Shown here in pieces: positions 43,731 to 51,778 of a stretch of 64,000 bases of DNA. A model generated the notes under the pieces. That model had not been told where the DNA came from and ran no database searches. It was given only the letters and a program-made list of their open reading frames with translations. Where the stretch lies: contig JAQBPX010000028.1 in assembly GCA_028287305.1 (NCBI GenBank), positions 86,345 to 150,344 on the forward strand, read 5' to 3'. The stretch comes from Gemmatimonadota bacterium (GTDB taxonomy: Bacteria > Gemmatimonadota > Gemmatimonadetes > Gemmatimonadales > Gemmatimonadaceae). Each line of letters begins with the position of its first letter. Position 1 is the first letter of the stretch. A program made the translations under genes and the position numbers.

Positions 43731-44302
43731 GGCGCGACCGTGTCGGCGTCGAAGGACAGCCGCGCGTTGCCGGCCTGCGTCTCACACTCGGTGAAGCGCC
43801 CGTCATGGGTGATCGAGTGATACCCCACGCTGAAGACGAGCCAGCGCTGTGCGAGGGTGCGCTGCCAGGGGAAGAGGAGCCGGATCGTGTCGCTCGACTG
43901 CCACGTGGTGACGGAGGGACCGGCCGAGTCCACGGTCGGCGTGAGCACCACGCGCGTGCCGTCGCCCACGGCGCCGAGCGTACTGGATCGGGACGAGAGC
44001 AGCACGCGGAGGTGCAGGTCGTCCCAGCGCTTGTCGTTGCTCCGCGTGATCGCCACGGATCCGCTCGTGAGCAACACTTCGAGCATGCCGTCGCGCGGTC
44101 GCGCCTCGCCGGTGAACTGCGCCATGAGCGCGCATCGGGACGAATCCGGCTGCATGGAGGCGAGGCGCTTCTGCATCCCTTCGGGCGGTCCTCCCGAGAC
44201 CGTGAACCGGGCGACCGCAGGGCCGGCGGGCGCAGGCGCAACCGCCGGGTGTGCACAGCAGACGGCGAGCAGGAGCAGGAGCGACACGCGCGCGCGAGGC
44301 AT
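43727..44302 (-). CDS. Putative lipoprotein
   Basis: Lipoprotein of 191 residues heading a five-gene minus-strand unit. The signal peptide RARVSLLLLLAVCC ends in an LAVC lipobox. The mature domain is beta-rich (ARFTVSGGPPEGMQKRLASM, CALMAQFTGEARPRDGMLEV, LHLRVLLSSRSSTLGAVGDG, VVLTPTVDSAGPSV) with Arg and Asp but no catalytic motif. The function is unknown. CATATT six bases before the ATG suggests a leaderless transcript for the unit. Confidence 0.6.
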   Translation of the reverse strand: MPRARVSLLLLLAVCCAHPAVAPAPAGPAVARFTVSGGPPEGMQKRLASMQPDSSRCALMAQFTGEARPRDGMLEVLLTSGSVAITRSNDKRWDDLHLRVLLSSRSSTLGAVGDGTRVVLTPTVDSAGPSVTTWQSSDTIRLLFPWQRTLAQRWLVFSVGYHSITHDGRFTECETQAGNARLSFDADTVAP

Positions 44303-44308
44303 GCCCCG

Positions 44309-44314
44309 AATATG
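44309..44314 (-). promoter_or_regulatory. Leaderless-type -10 hexamer CATATT
   Basis: CATATT with a 6-base spacer (CGGGGC) to the lipoprotein ATG at 44302, heading the racemase-NadR unit. Confidence 0.45.
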
Positions 44315-44348
44315 CGACGGGACACCGATTCTTGCATGGGCCGGGGCC

Positions 44349-45077
44349 ATGTCCATGAAGCTCGGCATGTGCGGGTTCACCATCGCGGCGGCGACCTACT
44401 ACCGGCGGTTTCCCGTGGTGGAGGTACAGCAGAGCTTCTACGATCCGCCCCCCATGGCGACCGTCGAGAAATGGCGCGCGCAGGCGCCGGCCGAGTTCGA
44501 GTTCACCATGAAGGCGTGGCAGGTGATCACGCACCTGGGCACGAGCAGCACGTATCGCCGCCTCAAGCGCCCGTTCAGCGAACGTGAGCGCGCAGAGGCC
44601 GGGGCGTTCCGGCTGAACGACACCACCCGGGCGGCGTGGGAGCTGACGCTGGCCGTCGCGCACACCCTGCGTGCATCGGCGATCCTCTTCCAGTGCCCCG
44701 CCAGCTTTCGCAGCACGCCGGAGAACATCGCGAGCATGCGCCGCTTCCTCTCGGCCGTCGAGCGCCCGGATGGTGTGACGCTTCTCTGGGAGCCGCGCGG
44801 GCCGTGGCCCGACGACGTGGTGCTCAACATCTGTCGCGAGCTCCGACTGGTGCACGCGGTGGACCCCTTCATTCGTCCATCGCTCACGCCGGAGCTGCTG
44901 TACTGGCGACTGCACGGGAACAAGAGCGCCTATGCCAGCTACACCGACGACGAGCTGCGGCAGCTCATCGCCTGGCTGCCCGCCGACCCGGCCGTGGACG
45001 CCTACGTCATGTTCAACGAGATTCCCCGGGTGAAGGACATCGCGCGGTTCCGGGAACTCCTGGCGGAAGGCACGTGA
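44349..45077 (+). CDS. DUF72 family protein
   Basis: TIM-barrel-like protein of the DUF72 (YecE) family, 242 residues. Blocks present: [78 protein letters not shown] and [20 protein letters not shown], then DAYVMFNEI. Members bind an unknown ligand, probably an aromatic or nucleotide-like one. Its stop overlaps the GTG of the YaiI-like gene (GTGA), so the two are co-translated. Confidence 0.85.
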   Translation: MSMKLGMCGFTIAAATYYRRFPVVEVQQSFYDPPPMATVEKWRAQAPAEFEFTMKAWQVITHLGTSSTYRRLKRPFSERERAEAGAFRLNDTTRAAWELTLAVAHTLRASAILFQCPASFRSTPENIASMRRFLSAVERPDGVTLLWEPRGPWPDDVVLNICRELRLVHAVDPFIRPSLTPELLYWRLHGNKSAYASYTDDELRQLIAWLPADPAVDAYVMFNEIPRVKDIARFRELLAEGT

Positions 45078-45529
45078 AGCTCTGGGTCGACGCCGACGCG
45101 GCCCCCAGGGACGTGAAGGACGTTTGCTATCGCGTGTCCGATCGGCTCAAGCTCGAGACGATACTGGTCGCCAACCAGCGGCTGCAGCTCCCCGTGGGGT
45201 ACACGCAGGTGAGCGCCGTGCGAGTGGACGGTGGCCCGGACGTGGCCGATGCCTACATCGCCGAGCATGCCGAGAAGGGCGACGTGGCGGTGACCGCCGA
45301 CATTCCGCTCGCGGCGCTGCTCGTGCCCAAGGGCGTAGTGGTGATCGACCCGCGCGGTGAGGTGTTCACCCCCGAGAGCATTGGCGAGCGCCTCTCGGTG
45401 CGCAACTTCATGGATTCGCTGCGCGGTGCTGGCGTGGAGACGGGCGGCAGCGCGGGGTACGGCCCGAAGGACAAGCAACAGTTCGCCAACGCGCTGGATC
45501 GCGCAGTCACGCGCGCGATGCGCGGCTAG
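45074..45529 (+). CDS. YaiI/YqxD (DUF188) family protein
   Basis: Protein of 151 residues of the UPF0178 (YaiI/YqxD) family. The N-terminal [20 protein letters not shown] and VANQRLQLP match family motifs, as do the acidic [39 protein letters not shown] and the C-terminal [13 protein letters not shown]. The Asp cluster in VDADAAP and DIPLA suggests a PIN-like, metal-dependent nuclease fold. It starts at GTG 45074, overlapping the DUF72 stop, and ends in a CTAG shared as stop with the convergent gene. Confidence 0.87.
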   Translation: MKLWVDADAAPRDVKDVCYRVSDRLKLETILVANQRLQLPVGYTQVSAVRVDGGPDVADAYIAEHAEKGDVAVTADIPLAALLVPKGVVVIDPRGEVFTPESIGERLSVRNFMDSLRGAGVETGGSAGYGPKDKQQFANALDRAVTRAMRG

Positions 45530-46095
45530 TCGAGGTCGAGCTCCGCGCTGGCAATTTCCGGCGACGCACCCGTTCCGGCGCCGATCCAGCGCCCCTGCGC
45601 GCCGAACGCGAGCAACAGCGCGGCTGCCCAGCCCAGCGAGCCGACGATGCCGCCGAGCATGCTGAACATCATCATGCCGCCCACGGCGAGCAACCCGGTC
45701 TGCATGGCATGCGACCTGGGCTGTGCCTGCGATGCACGCGCCGCGCTGCCAGGAGCGATGCGCTCGAGCCACTTGGGCGGCGGCTGCTTCGCGGCCTGAG
45801 CGCTGCTGGAGTCGTAGCTCGTCCGCACCTGCTGGAGGCTGCCGTTGGGCAACTTCAGCGCGACCACCGCGCCCCCCAGCAGGATGCCGATCCCCACGCT
45901 GCAGGCGGCCACCACCCAGCTGCTCCAGAGCGTGAGCGCCCCGCCTCGTGCCTTGACGATGCGGCTTGCGACGAAGATCGCGATCGGCGCGAGCAGCGCA
46001 GCGCCCACCGAGATCACGCTGCCGAGCGCCAGCACGATGATCCCGCCGACGAAGGCAGCGATGCGAGTGGCGAGGTTCGTCGAGACGCCGTGCAC
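45526..46095 (-). CDS. Hypothetical membrane protein (189 aa)
   Basis: Membrane protein of 189 residues starting at GTG 46095. Hydrophobic segments: [55 protein letters not shown] and, after a polar loop (residues ~80-130, [20 protein letters not shown]), [20 protein letters not shown] and [14 protein letters not shown]. No family recognised. It is the last gene of the hydrolase operon starting at 49739; its stop codon shares CTAG with the convergent YaiI-like gene. Confidence 0.6.
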   Translation of the reverse strand: MHGVSTNLATRIAAFVGGIIVLALGSVISVGAALLAPIAIFVASRIVKARGGALTLWSSWVVAACSVGIGILLGGAVVALKLPNGSLQQVRTSYDSSSAQAAKQPPPKWLERIAPGSAARASQAQPRSHAMQTGLLAVGGMMMFSMLGGIVGSLGWAAALLLAFGAQGRWIGAGTGASPEIASAELDLD

Positions 46096-46096
46096 C

Positions 46097-46564
46097 TCAG
46101 CCCTTCTGCAGGAGCACGCTCATCACGAACCGGGGAATGCCCGGCTCCAGCTTGTCGAGCCTCGCTGAGCCGTGCGGCACCTGGTCGTTGATCGCCTGCA
46201 GCACGTCCTGCACGAAGAACTGCGTGGCCGGCATCGGCTGGCCCGATTCGTCGCGCAGCTCGAGCTCCAGCGCTTCCATGGCCGACTTGGCCGCGAACAG
46301 TCGCTGCCCCTCAGGCGACTCGTGCAGCTGCGTGGCGAACGCGTCACCGCGCTCCTGGTCGGCGCTTCCCTCGAGCATCCCGGACTGCTCGATGATCGGC
46401 GTGATGCCGCGCATCGCGCGCATCTGCTCGGTGAACGCCGGAACCAGCGCGAGTCCCGCGGTGGTCGGCTCGAACTCACCGAGCAGCGTGGACGAATCCG
46501 GCGAGGGCGCCTGGAGGTTGGAGCTGCCGAGCAGGGTGTCCCTGCTCCAGAGTGTGAAGGGCAT
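46097..46564 (-). CDS. Hypothetical protein of MPYTLW paralogous family
   Basis: Soluble protein of 155 residues beginning MPFTLWSRDTLLGSSNLQAP. It is a paralogue of the protein at 59450-59965, sharing TLWS-TLLG at the start, a GEFEP/YEFDP block, the MRAMRGI/MRAGRGM helix, LHESPEGQR/LVESPEGRR and the closing LEPGIPRFVMSVLL/LEPGAPRFMVSAVL. The pattern suggests a small sensor or regulatory domain; I know of no named family. The start is the ATG eight bases after the upstream stop codon; a longer open frame on this strand is a shadow of the MBL gene. Confidence 0.65.
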   Translation of the reverse strand: MPFTLWSRDTLLGSSNLQAPSPDSSTLLGEFEPTTAGLALVPAFTEQMRAMRGITPIIEQSGMLEGSADQERGDAFATQLHESPEGQRLFAAKSAMEALELELRDESGQPMPATQFFVQDVLQAINDQVPHGSARLDKLEPGIPRFVMSVLLQKG

Positions 46565-46572
46565 GTGGGCCG

Positions 46573-47514
46573 CTAGTAGATGCCGAGGTCGCGAGCCGAG
46601 ACGACCTTTCCCCTGTACGCCGCGTGCATCTCCTTCATGAGGCCCGCGTCGGTGTCCTTCGGGCCGCCGAAGTACATCTGGTGGAAGAGTAGCAACAGCT
46701 TCGGGCGTGCGCGAGTCGCCAGCTCTCCCAGCTGCGGGGCCGAGGTGTGGAACTGTCGCGAGTAGTCCTGCCACGCGGCCGTGCTCGTCCTGTATCCCGC
46801 CTCGGTGTATACCTCGTGCACCAGCACGTCGCAGCCGTGGCAGGCCTCCACCACCGATTCGCTCGGCGACGCGTCGCCGGAGACGACGATCGAGCGATCC
46901 GGCGTGTCGAATCGATAGCCGAACGCCGCCGGCCACGAGCCGTGCTTCACCAGGAACGCCGTGACCTTCACGTTGGAGTCCTGGTAGATCACGCCGGGCG
47001 CGATCTCGTGTGGATGCACCGCGTTGCCGGTGGCGTTGCCCTTCTCCAGCCCGTTGATGCGGATGTCGTTGTCGGCGCTGTACGCCTGGAAGAGGTGCTC
47101 CATCATCGCGCTGGTGCCGGGCGGCCCGTAGACCTCCAGTGGATCGGTGCGGCCCATGATCCATGGGGTGGACATCAGGTCTGGAAGGCCGATGGTATGG
47201 TCGCTGTGCAGGTGCGTGAGGAAGACGCGTGAGAGGTTCTTCATCGCGAGCCCCTTCACGCCCTTCCTGCTGGCCGCAGACGCGCGACGCACCACGCCGG
47301 TGCCCGCGTCGACCAGGTATGGCGTGCCGCGCACGATGATGGCGAGCGAGGGGCCCATGCGATCCGGGTTCGGCGCGGGATTGCCGGTGCCGAGGATGAC
47401 GACCTGGGTCTGCGAGGCGGGTGGCTGCTGCGCGAATGCGGCGTGCATCGCGTGTAGCGACAGCATGACGCCGAGCGCAGCAGGCACGGTCATTCGAGGC
47501 ATGAGGCGTGACAT
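46573..47514 (-). CDS. Exported MBL-fold metallohydrolase
   Basis: Metallo-beta-lactamase-fold hydrolase of 313 residues with a signal peptide (AALGVMLSLHAMHAAFAQQ). Metal motifs: FLTHLHSDHTIGLPDLMSTP (HLHSDH), then FLVKHGSWP and VVSGDASPSESVVEA (Asp and following loop), and LLLFHQMYF (last His). The order resembles RNase Z-like or arylsulfatase-like MBL enzymes; the substrate is unknown and the enzyme should be periplasmic. It starts two bases after the stop of the DUF4230 gene. Confidence 0.85.
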   Translation of the reverse strand: MSRLMPRMTVPAALGVMLSLHAMHAAFAQQPPASQTQVVILGTGNPAPNPDRMGPSLAIIVRGTPYLVDAGTGVVRRASAASRKGVKGLAMKNLSRVFLTHLHSDHTIGLPDLMSTPWIMGRTDPLEVYGPPGTSAMMEHLFQAYSADNDIRINGLEKGNATGNAVHPHEIAPGVIYQDSNVKVTAFLVKHGSWPAAFGYRFDTPDRSIVVSGDASPSESVVEACHGCDVLVHEVYTEAGYRTSTAAWQDYSRQFHTSAPQLGELATRARPKLLLLFHQMYFGGPKDTDAGLMKEMHAAYRGKVVSARDLGIY

Positions 47515-47516
47515 GT

Positions 47517-48140
47517 TCAGGGTGCCGGTGACTGCTTCTGGTTGATCACCACGGTGTAGCCATCCTGCGCGAGCAGGTCGGTGAGCACCTTCGCCGCGCT
47601 GTGATCGGCGTGCTCCAGGATGCCGGACGCCCTTGCCGAGGCGAGGAGCTGTGCGCGAATGCGCTGCTGGATGACGTCGCGATCCTCGGCGCGAAATGGA
47701 TTCCAGAGCCCGGCCTGTTCGTCATACGTGGTGACGTTCACCACGTCCACGCTGAGGACCTGCGCCGGGGCAAGCGAGACGGAGATGCGCTTCGCCGCGT
47801 GGTCGATGCTGACGTCCGTGCCGTGGGAGAGGTCGATCCCGGCCGATACGCGCGCCGTCACTACCAGCAGCGTGCGCTTGGTGGAGCGGAACTCCGTCTG
47901 CTCGTAGGTCACCACGTCGCGGAGCGTCATCTCGGTGGCGACGAGCTTCGCCACCTGCCGCATCTTCTCGACCACCAGCCCTTGCGTGACCTGCGGCTCG
48001 CCGTGCCCCCATGACGCCAGGCCGCCGGCCGCGCGCCGGACCGCCCCGATGGCGATGGCGGCGAGCAGCGCGAGCACGAGCGTCACGGCGCCCCAGGTGA
48101 GTGCGCGGCGCTGGGCGGGGGAGAGCAGGAGGTCGCTCAC
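47517..48140 (-). CDS. DUF4230 membrane-anchored protein
   Basis: Protein of 207 residues of the DUF4230 family: one N-terminal membrane helix (ALTWGAVTLVLALLAAIAIG) and an extracytoplasmic domain with VEKMRQVAKLVATEMTLRDV, TLLVVTARVSAGIDLSHGTD, ISVSLAPAQVLSVDVVNVTT and IQQRIRAQLLASA. The family is widespread and uncharacterised. Start is GTG at 48140, 12 bases after the amidohydrolase stop. Part of a five-gene minus-strand unit. Confidence 0.8.
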   Translation of the reverse strand: MSDLLLSPAQRRALTWGAVTLVLALLAAIAIGAVRRAAGGLASWGHGEPQVTQGLVVEKMRQVAKLVATEMTLRDVVTYEQTEFRSTKRTLLVVTARVSAGIDLSHGTDVSIDHAAKRISVSLAPAQVLSVDVVNVTTYDEQAGLWNPFRAEDRDVIQQRIRAQLLASARASGILEHADHSAAKVLTDLLAQDGYTVVINQKQSPAP

Positions 48141-48152
48141 TCGTTCACTCGC

Positions 48153-49739
48153 TCACGGCACCAGCGGCACCGGCGGCCACTTGATCCCCAGCTGCTGCAG
48201 GTAGGTGCCGTACTTCGGGTCGTAATAGTACTTCCGCATCTCCTCACGATACCGCGCCATCTTATCGGCGTTGAGCCAGGTGGCGGGCTGGTCGGTGGGC
48301 GCCATGAGCGGCTTGTACTTGATGGTCTTCGTCTGCACGTCGGTGAAGTACGCCTTCGCGCTGCTCACGAGGGTGGGCTGCATCATCAGGTCGAGCAGCG
48401 TCATCGCCTGCACCTTGGCGCCGGCGACGACTCCCTTGTGCGCGATCGGCGTGGCCATCGCAATCGCATCGGCCCAGTTATGCCCGGGCGTGCCGGGGAT
48501 GTTCGCGGGATAGTAGAGCGTGACGGAGGGGACGTTCCACGTGATGTCCCCGATGTCGTCGCTCCCCGTGCCGCCGCTCGGCGCGTCAGCGGGCGAGCGC
48601 AGCTTCGAGACGGTGGTCGCGAGCCCGCTGTCCGGCTGGCCCATCATCTTCTGCACCGACCTCGCCATCGACTGGTCGGCCGCGTCCCACGCCGGCATTC
48701 CGACCTTCACGGCGTTCGCGTACATCGCCTCGGCGATCGGCTTGTTCTGGTGCGGGCGCCAGGCGGTGCCGATCACCTGTACGGTGTCGAGCTGCGTGAA
48801 CGTCGCCTGCGCAGCGGCGCGCGCGATCTGCTTGCCGTCCTCGAACATCTTCAGCACGTGCTCGGCGTCGCGCTCACGGAAGTAGAACCAGATGGCCGAG
48901 GTGCTCGGCACCACGTTGGGCTGGTCGCCGCCGTCGGTGATCACGTAGTGCGAGCGCTGCGTGAGCTCCATGTGCTCGCGATGGAATTCCCAGGCGTTCG
49001 CCATGGTCATCACGGCATCGAGCGCGCTCCTGCCGCGCCACGGCGCGCCGGCCGCGTGCGCGCTCTGCCCCCTGAACTTGAAGAGCGCCGAGATGAGCGC
49101 GAGGGCGGATTCGTCGCCCCAGGAAATGCCGAATTCATCGCTGACGTGCGCGAAGAGGTTCGCGTCCACGTCCTTGAACACGCCCGCCCGCACGAGGAAT
49201 GCCTTGCTGCCGAGCTGCTCCTCGGCCACGCCGGGCCAGAGCATGATCGTGCCGCTCATGTGCTCGCGCGTCATGACGTCCTTCACGGCGAGCGCCGCCA
49301 GGATGTTGAGGGGCACGCCGCTGTTGTGGCCCTCGCCGTGGCCCGGCGCGCCGGTCACGACCCAGTCGCGCTGCGCGGTGGCGGGCCGCTGGTTTGCCTG
49401 CGGGATGCCGTCGATGTCGGAGCCGAGGGAGATCACGGGCGATCCGCTCCCCCACTTGGCGACGAACGCGGTGGGAATGCCTGCGACGCCGCGCTGCACC
49501 GTGAAGCCGTTCTTCTCGAGGATGCCGGAGAGGTACTTCGACGTCTCCACCTCCTGCATGCCGAGCTCGCCGAAGGAGAAGACCTGGTCGACCATCTGCT
49601 GCGCGAGCTTCGCGCGGGCGTCGATGTTGGCGGCGAGCTCGGACTTGAGGCGCTCGAGGCGGGGGTCGGGGGCTTGCGCGGCGCTCAGCGCAGGAATCAG
49701 GGCTACAAGGAGCCCAATGCAGCGGGGGAAGGTTCGCAT
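48153..49739 (-). CDS. Exported M20-family amidohydrolase (AbgB-like)
   Basis: Exported zinc amidohydrolase of 528 residues. After a signal peptide (CIGLLVALIPALSAAQAP) the catalytic core shows LGSDIDGIPQANQRPATAQR and GAPGHGEGHNSGVPLNILAA, the metal-binding region typical of AbgB-type p-aminobenzoyl-glutamate or aminoacyl hydrolases, with VAEEQLGSKAFLVR (Glu ligands) and a lid domain containing the dimerisation block SAHAAGAPWRGRSALDAV (His). It cleaves an N-acyl amino acid or peptide bond in the periplasm; the substrate is not known. First gene of the hydrolase operon. Confidence 0.87.
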   Translation of the reverse strand: MRTFPRCIGLLVALIPALSAAQAPDPRLERLKSELAANIDARAKLAQQMVDQVFSFGELGMQEVETSKYLSGILEKNGFTVQRGVAGIPTAFVAKWGSGSPVISLGSDIDGIPQANQRPATAQRDWVVTGAPGHGEGHNSGVPLNILAALAVKDVMTREHMSGTIMLWPGVAEEQLGSKAFLVRAGVFKDVDANLFAHVSDEFGISWGDESALALISALFKFRGQSAHAAGAPWRGRSALDAVMTMANAWEFHREHMELTQRSHYVITDGGDQPNVVPSTSAIWFYFRERDAEHVLKMFEDGKQIARAAAQATFTQLDTVQVIGTAWRPHQNKPIAEAMYANAVKVGMPAWDAADQSMARSVQKMMGQPDSGLATTVSKLRSPADAPSGGTGSDDIGDITWNVPSVTLYYPANIPGTPGHNWADAIAMATPIAHKGVVAGAKVQAMTLLDLMMQPTLVSSAKAYFTDVQTKTIKYKPLMAPTDQPATWLNADKMARYREEMRKYYYDPKYGTYLQQLGIKWPPVPLVP

Positions 49740-49770
49740 GCGGCGAATTTCCCGGTGGAGTGCGCTCTCC

Positions 49771-49825
49771 GCAAGCCGTCGTGGCCGCCGTGGCAGCTTC
49801 GTCAGCCGTCAGCCGCGGTTTGCCG
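49771..49825. repeat. AGCCGTCGTGGCCGC-type dispersed repeat
   Basis: AGCCGTCGTGGCCGC at 49774-49788 is identical to 18802-18816 in the right arm of the large palindrome, followed by CGTGGCAGCTTCGTCAGCCG and a second CAGCCGCGG. A decayed copy of that repeat family in the 94-base space between two minus-strand genes. Confidence 0.5.
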
Positions 49826-49833
49826 TGGATCGA

Positions 49834-51363
49834 TCAGGATCCCCGCGGCTCGTCTCCCACCTGCGACCAGACGCGCTCGAGGTCACTCGGGCTCAGGTGC
49901 ACCGGCGAGCCGGCGAGGATGCCGGTGACGTTGCGGAAGGGCTGGCCCATGCGCATTCCGCCCTTGTCGATCGTGAACTCGCGGATCGCCTTGTCGTGCG
50001 CCGAGCCGCGCATCTTGAGCACGGTGAGGCCGCGCTTCATCTCGCCGAACATCTCCACGTAGCGCAGCAGGATGATCGAGTCGGTGAGTGTCGAGATGTG
50101 CGTCTCCGTGATCGAGTCGCCACCCATGAGGCTCGCGGTCGTGGACGTGAACAACCCGGTGATTTCCTCGTGCTTGATGTACGAGGTGAGGCCGATCACG
50201 AACTCGCGGAACGCCTTGGCGGTGCCCACGTGCTCGAGCGCCGAGAGGCTGTCGAGCGCCACGCGCTGCGGCTTGAAGTCCTTGATCGCCGCCTGGATGA
50301 TGACGAGCCAATCCTCGAGCCCCGACACGTCGGGATAGTCACAGACCACGCGCAGGAGCCCGTCCTTCTCCATCTTCTGGAAGTCGAAGCCCCAGCCCGT
50401 GGCGTTGCGCACCAGCTGGTCGCGACTCTCCTCGAATGCGAGCAGGAGGCAGCGCTCCCCATTCTCCGCGCCGCCTTGCAGGAACTGCGAGACGGTGAGC
50501 GTCTTGCCCGTGCCCGTTGCGCCGCTCACCAGCGTCACCGAGTCGCGGAACAGCCCGCCGCCGCACATGTCGTCGAGCTCCTTGTTCCCGGACGATATGC
50601 GCACGCTCGACGACTTCATGCTCAGCGACATGGCCGAGAGTGGGATCACTATCACGCCGCCCTGGGGCACGATCGTGAACGGATACTCGCCCTTCTGGTG
50701 GTCGCAGCCGCGGAACTTCAATATCTCGATGGTGCGGCGCCGGCTCTCGTCCTCGAGCACGTTGCGGAGGATCATCACGTTGTCCGCGATGAACTCCTCC
50801 ACGCCGAAGCGAGCGATCGGGCCGTAGTCCTCGGTGCGCTCGGCGGTGAGCACGGCGGTCACGTCGAGTGCCTTGAGCGCCGACGCAATGCGGAAGAGCT
50901 CACTGCGCACGATGGACTGGTCGGAGAACTGCGAGAACACCGCGCCCAGGGAGTCCACGGCCACGCGCGCCGCCTTTACCTTGCGCACCGCGTAGGCTAC
51001 GCGAGCCATCAGCGCGCCGAGGTCGAAGCTGCCTGCCTCGGTGGTCTCGATGGTGGGGTCCGGGGAGGCGTCCACGAACGCGAGCTTGCCCTCGGCTTCC
51101 CACTTCTCGAGGTCCCAGCCGAAGCTGAGCATGTTGCGCCGGATGTCGGCCGCTGATTCCTCGAAGGTGATGAACACGCCGGGGAAGCCCGCCTCGATCC
51201 CGGCGGCCAGGAACTGCACAGCGAAGATCGTCTTGCCGCTGCCGGCGGTGCCGGAAATCAGGGTGGTCCGATTCCGGGGGAGCCCGCCCTTGGCGATGAT
51301 GTCGAAGCTGGAGATCCCGGTGGCCACCTTCTCCACCGCCATGTACTTCCGGGGCTCGCTCAT
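49834..51363 (-). CDS. kaiC: KaiC-type circadian ATPase
   Basis: Double RecA-like ATPase of 509 residues, homologous to the circadian protein KaiC. The CI domain has Walker A GTAGSGKT (residues 38-45) and the Glu pair in ITFEESAADI; CII has GATGTGKT (281-288) and LLAFEESRDQ. The phosphorylation loop DSITETHISTLTDSIILLRY keeps the equivalents of cyanobacterial Thr426 (Thr419), Ser431 (Ser424) and Thr432 (Thr425), so autophosphorylation is possible. Without KaiA it is likely to be a stress- or time-keeping switch rather than a full clock. Its ATG overlaps the kaiB stop (ATGA). Confidence 0.93.
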   Translation of the reverse strand: MSEPRKYMAVEKVATGISSFDIIAKGGLPRNRTTLISGTAGSGKTIFAVQFLAAGIEAGFPGVFITFEESAADIRRNMLSFGWDLEKWEAEGKLAFVDASPDPTIETTEAGSFDLGALMARVAYAVRKVKAARVAVDSLGAVFSQFSDQSIVRSELFRIASALKALDVTAVLTAERTEDYGPIARFGVEEFIADNVMILRNVLEDESRRRTIEILKFRGCDHQKGEYPFTIVPQGGVIVIPLSAMSLSMKSSSVRISSGNKELDDMCGGGLFRDSVTLVSGATGTGKTLTVSQFLQGGAENGERCLLLAFEESRDQLVRNATGWGFDFQKMEKDGLLRVVCDYPDVSGLEDWLVIIQAAIKDFKPQRVALDSLSALEHVGTAKAFREFVIGLTSYIKHEEITGLFTSTTASLMGGDSITETHISTLTDSIILLRYVEMFGEMKRGLTVLKMRGSAHDKAIREFTIDKGGMRMGQPFRNVTGILAGSPVHLSPSDLERVWSQVGDEPRGS

Positions 51364-51671
51364 TCGGTGCCCTGTTCGCGAGCGGGCTTCGACAGGTCCT
51401 GGCTGCGGACCTCGAGGCCGAGCAGCACCTTCTCGGTGTCCGATAGGTCGCCGATCACGCGTCGCAGCGGGAGGGGAAGCGACTTGATGAGCGTGGGCGT
51501 CGCGAGGATCTTCTCATCCTCGGCAAGCTCCGGATGCTCGAGCACGTCGATGATCTCGAGGTCGTAGAGGCCCTCGAGCTCCTGCTCGCAGATGCGCTTG
51601 AGGTTCGCGATGGCCGTTCCGGTGCGCGAGCTGGCGCCCGTGACGAACAGCCTGAGCAGGTACTTGGACAG
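51360..51671 (-). CDS. kaiB: KaiB-type circadian protein, CTG start proposed
   Basis: KaiB homologue of 103 residues, a fold-switching thioredoxin-like protein that binds KaiC. Family blocks are intact: YLLRLFVTGASSRTGTAIAN, DLEIIDVLEHPELAEDEKIL and TPTLIKSLPLPLRRVIGDLS. No ATG, GTG or TTG lies at the expected N-terminus; a CTG at 51671 stands four bases after GGAGG and gives the normal length. The alternatives, ATG at 51770 or 51833, add 33-54 residues of unlikely sequence overlapping the divergent kinase. The CTG start is therefore preferred but not proven. Confidence 0.88.
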   Translation of the reverse strand: MSKYLLRLFVTGASSRTGTAIANLKRICEQELEGLYDLEIIDVLEHPELAEDEKILATPTLIKSLPLPLRRVIGDLSDTEKVLLGLEVRSQDLSKPAREQGTE

Positions 51672-51778
51672 GACTCCTCCGGGTGTGCGATTGCGTGCCC
51701 CGAATGGTCGCCACGGGGCCGGAATTTCGCCAGCACCGGACGCTGCCCTCCGGCCCGCCAGTTGCATTTCCGCGGGAC

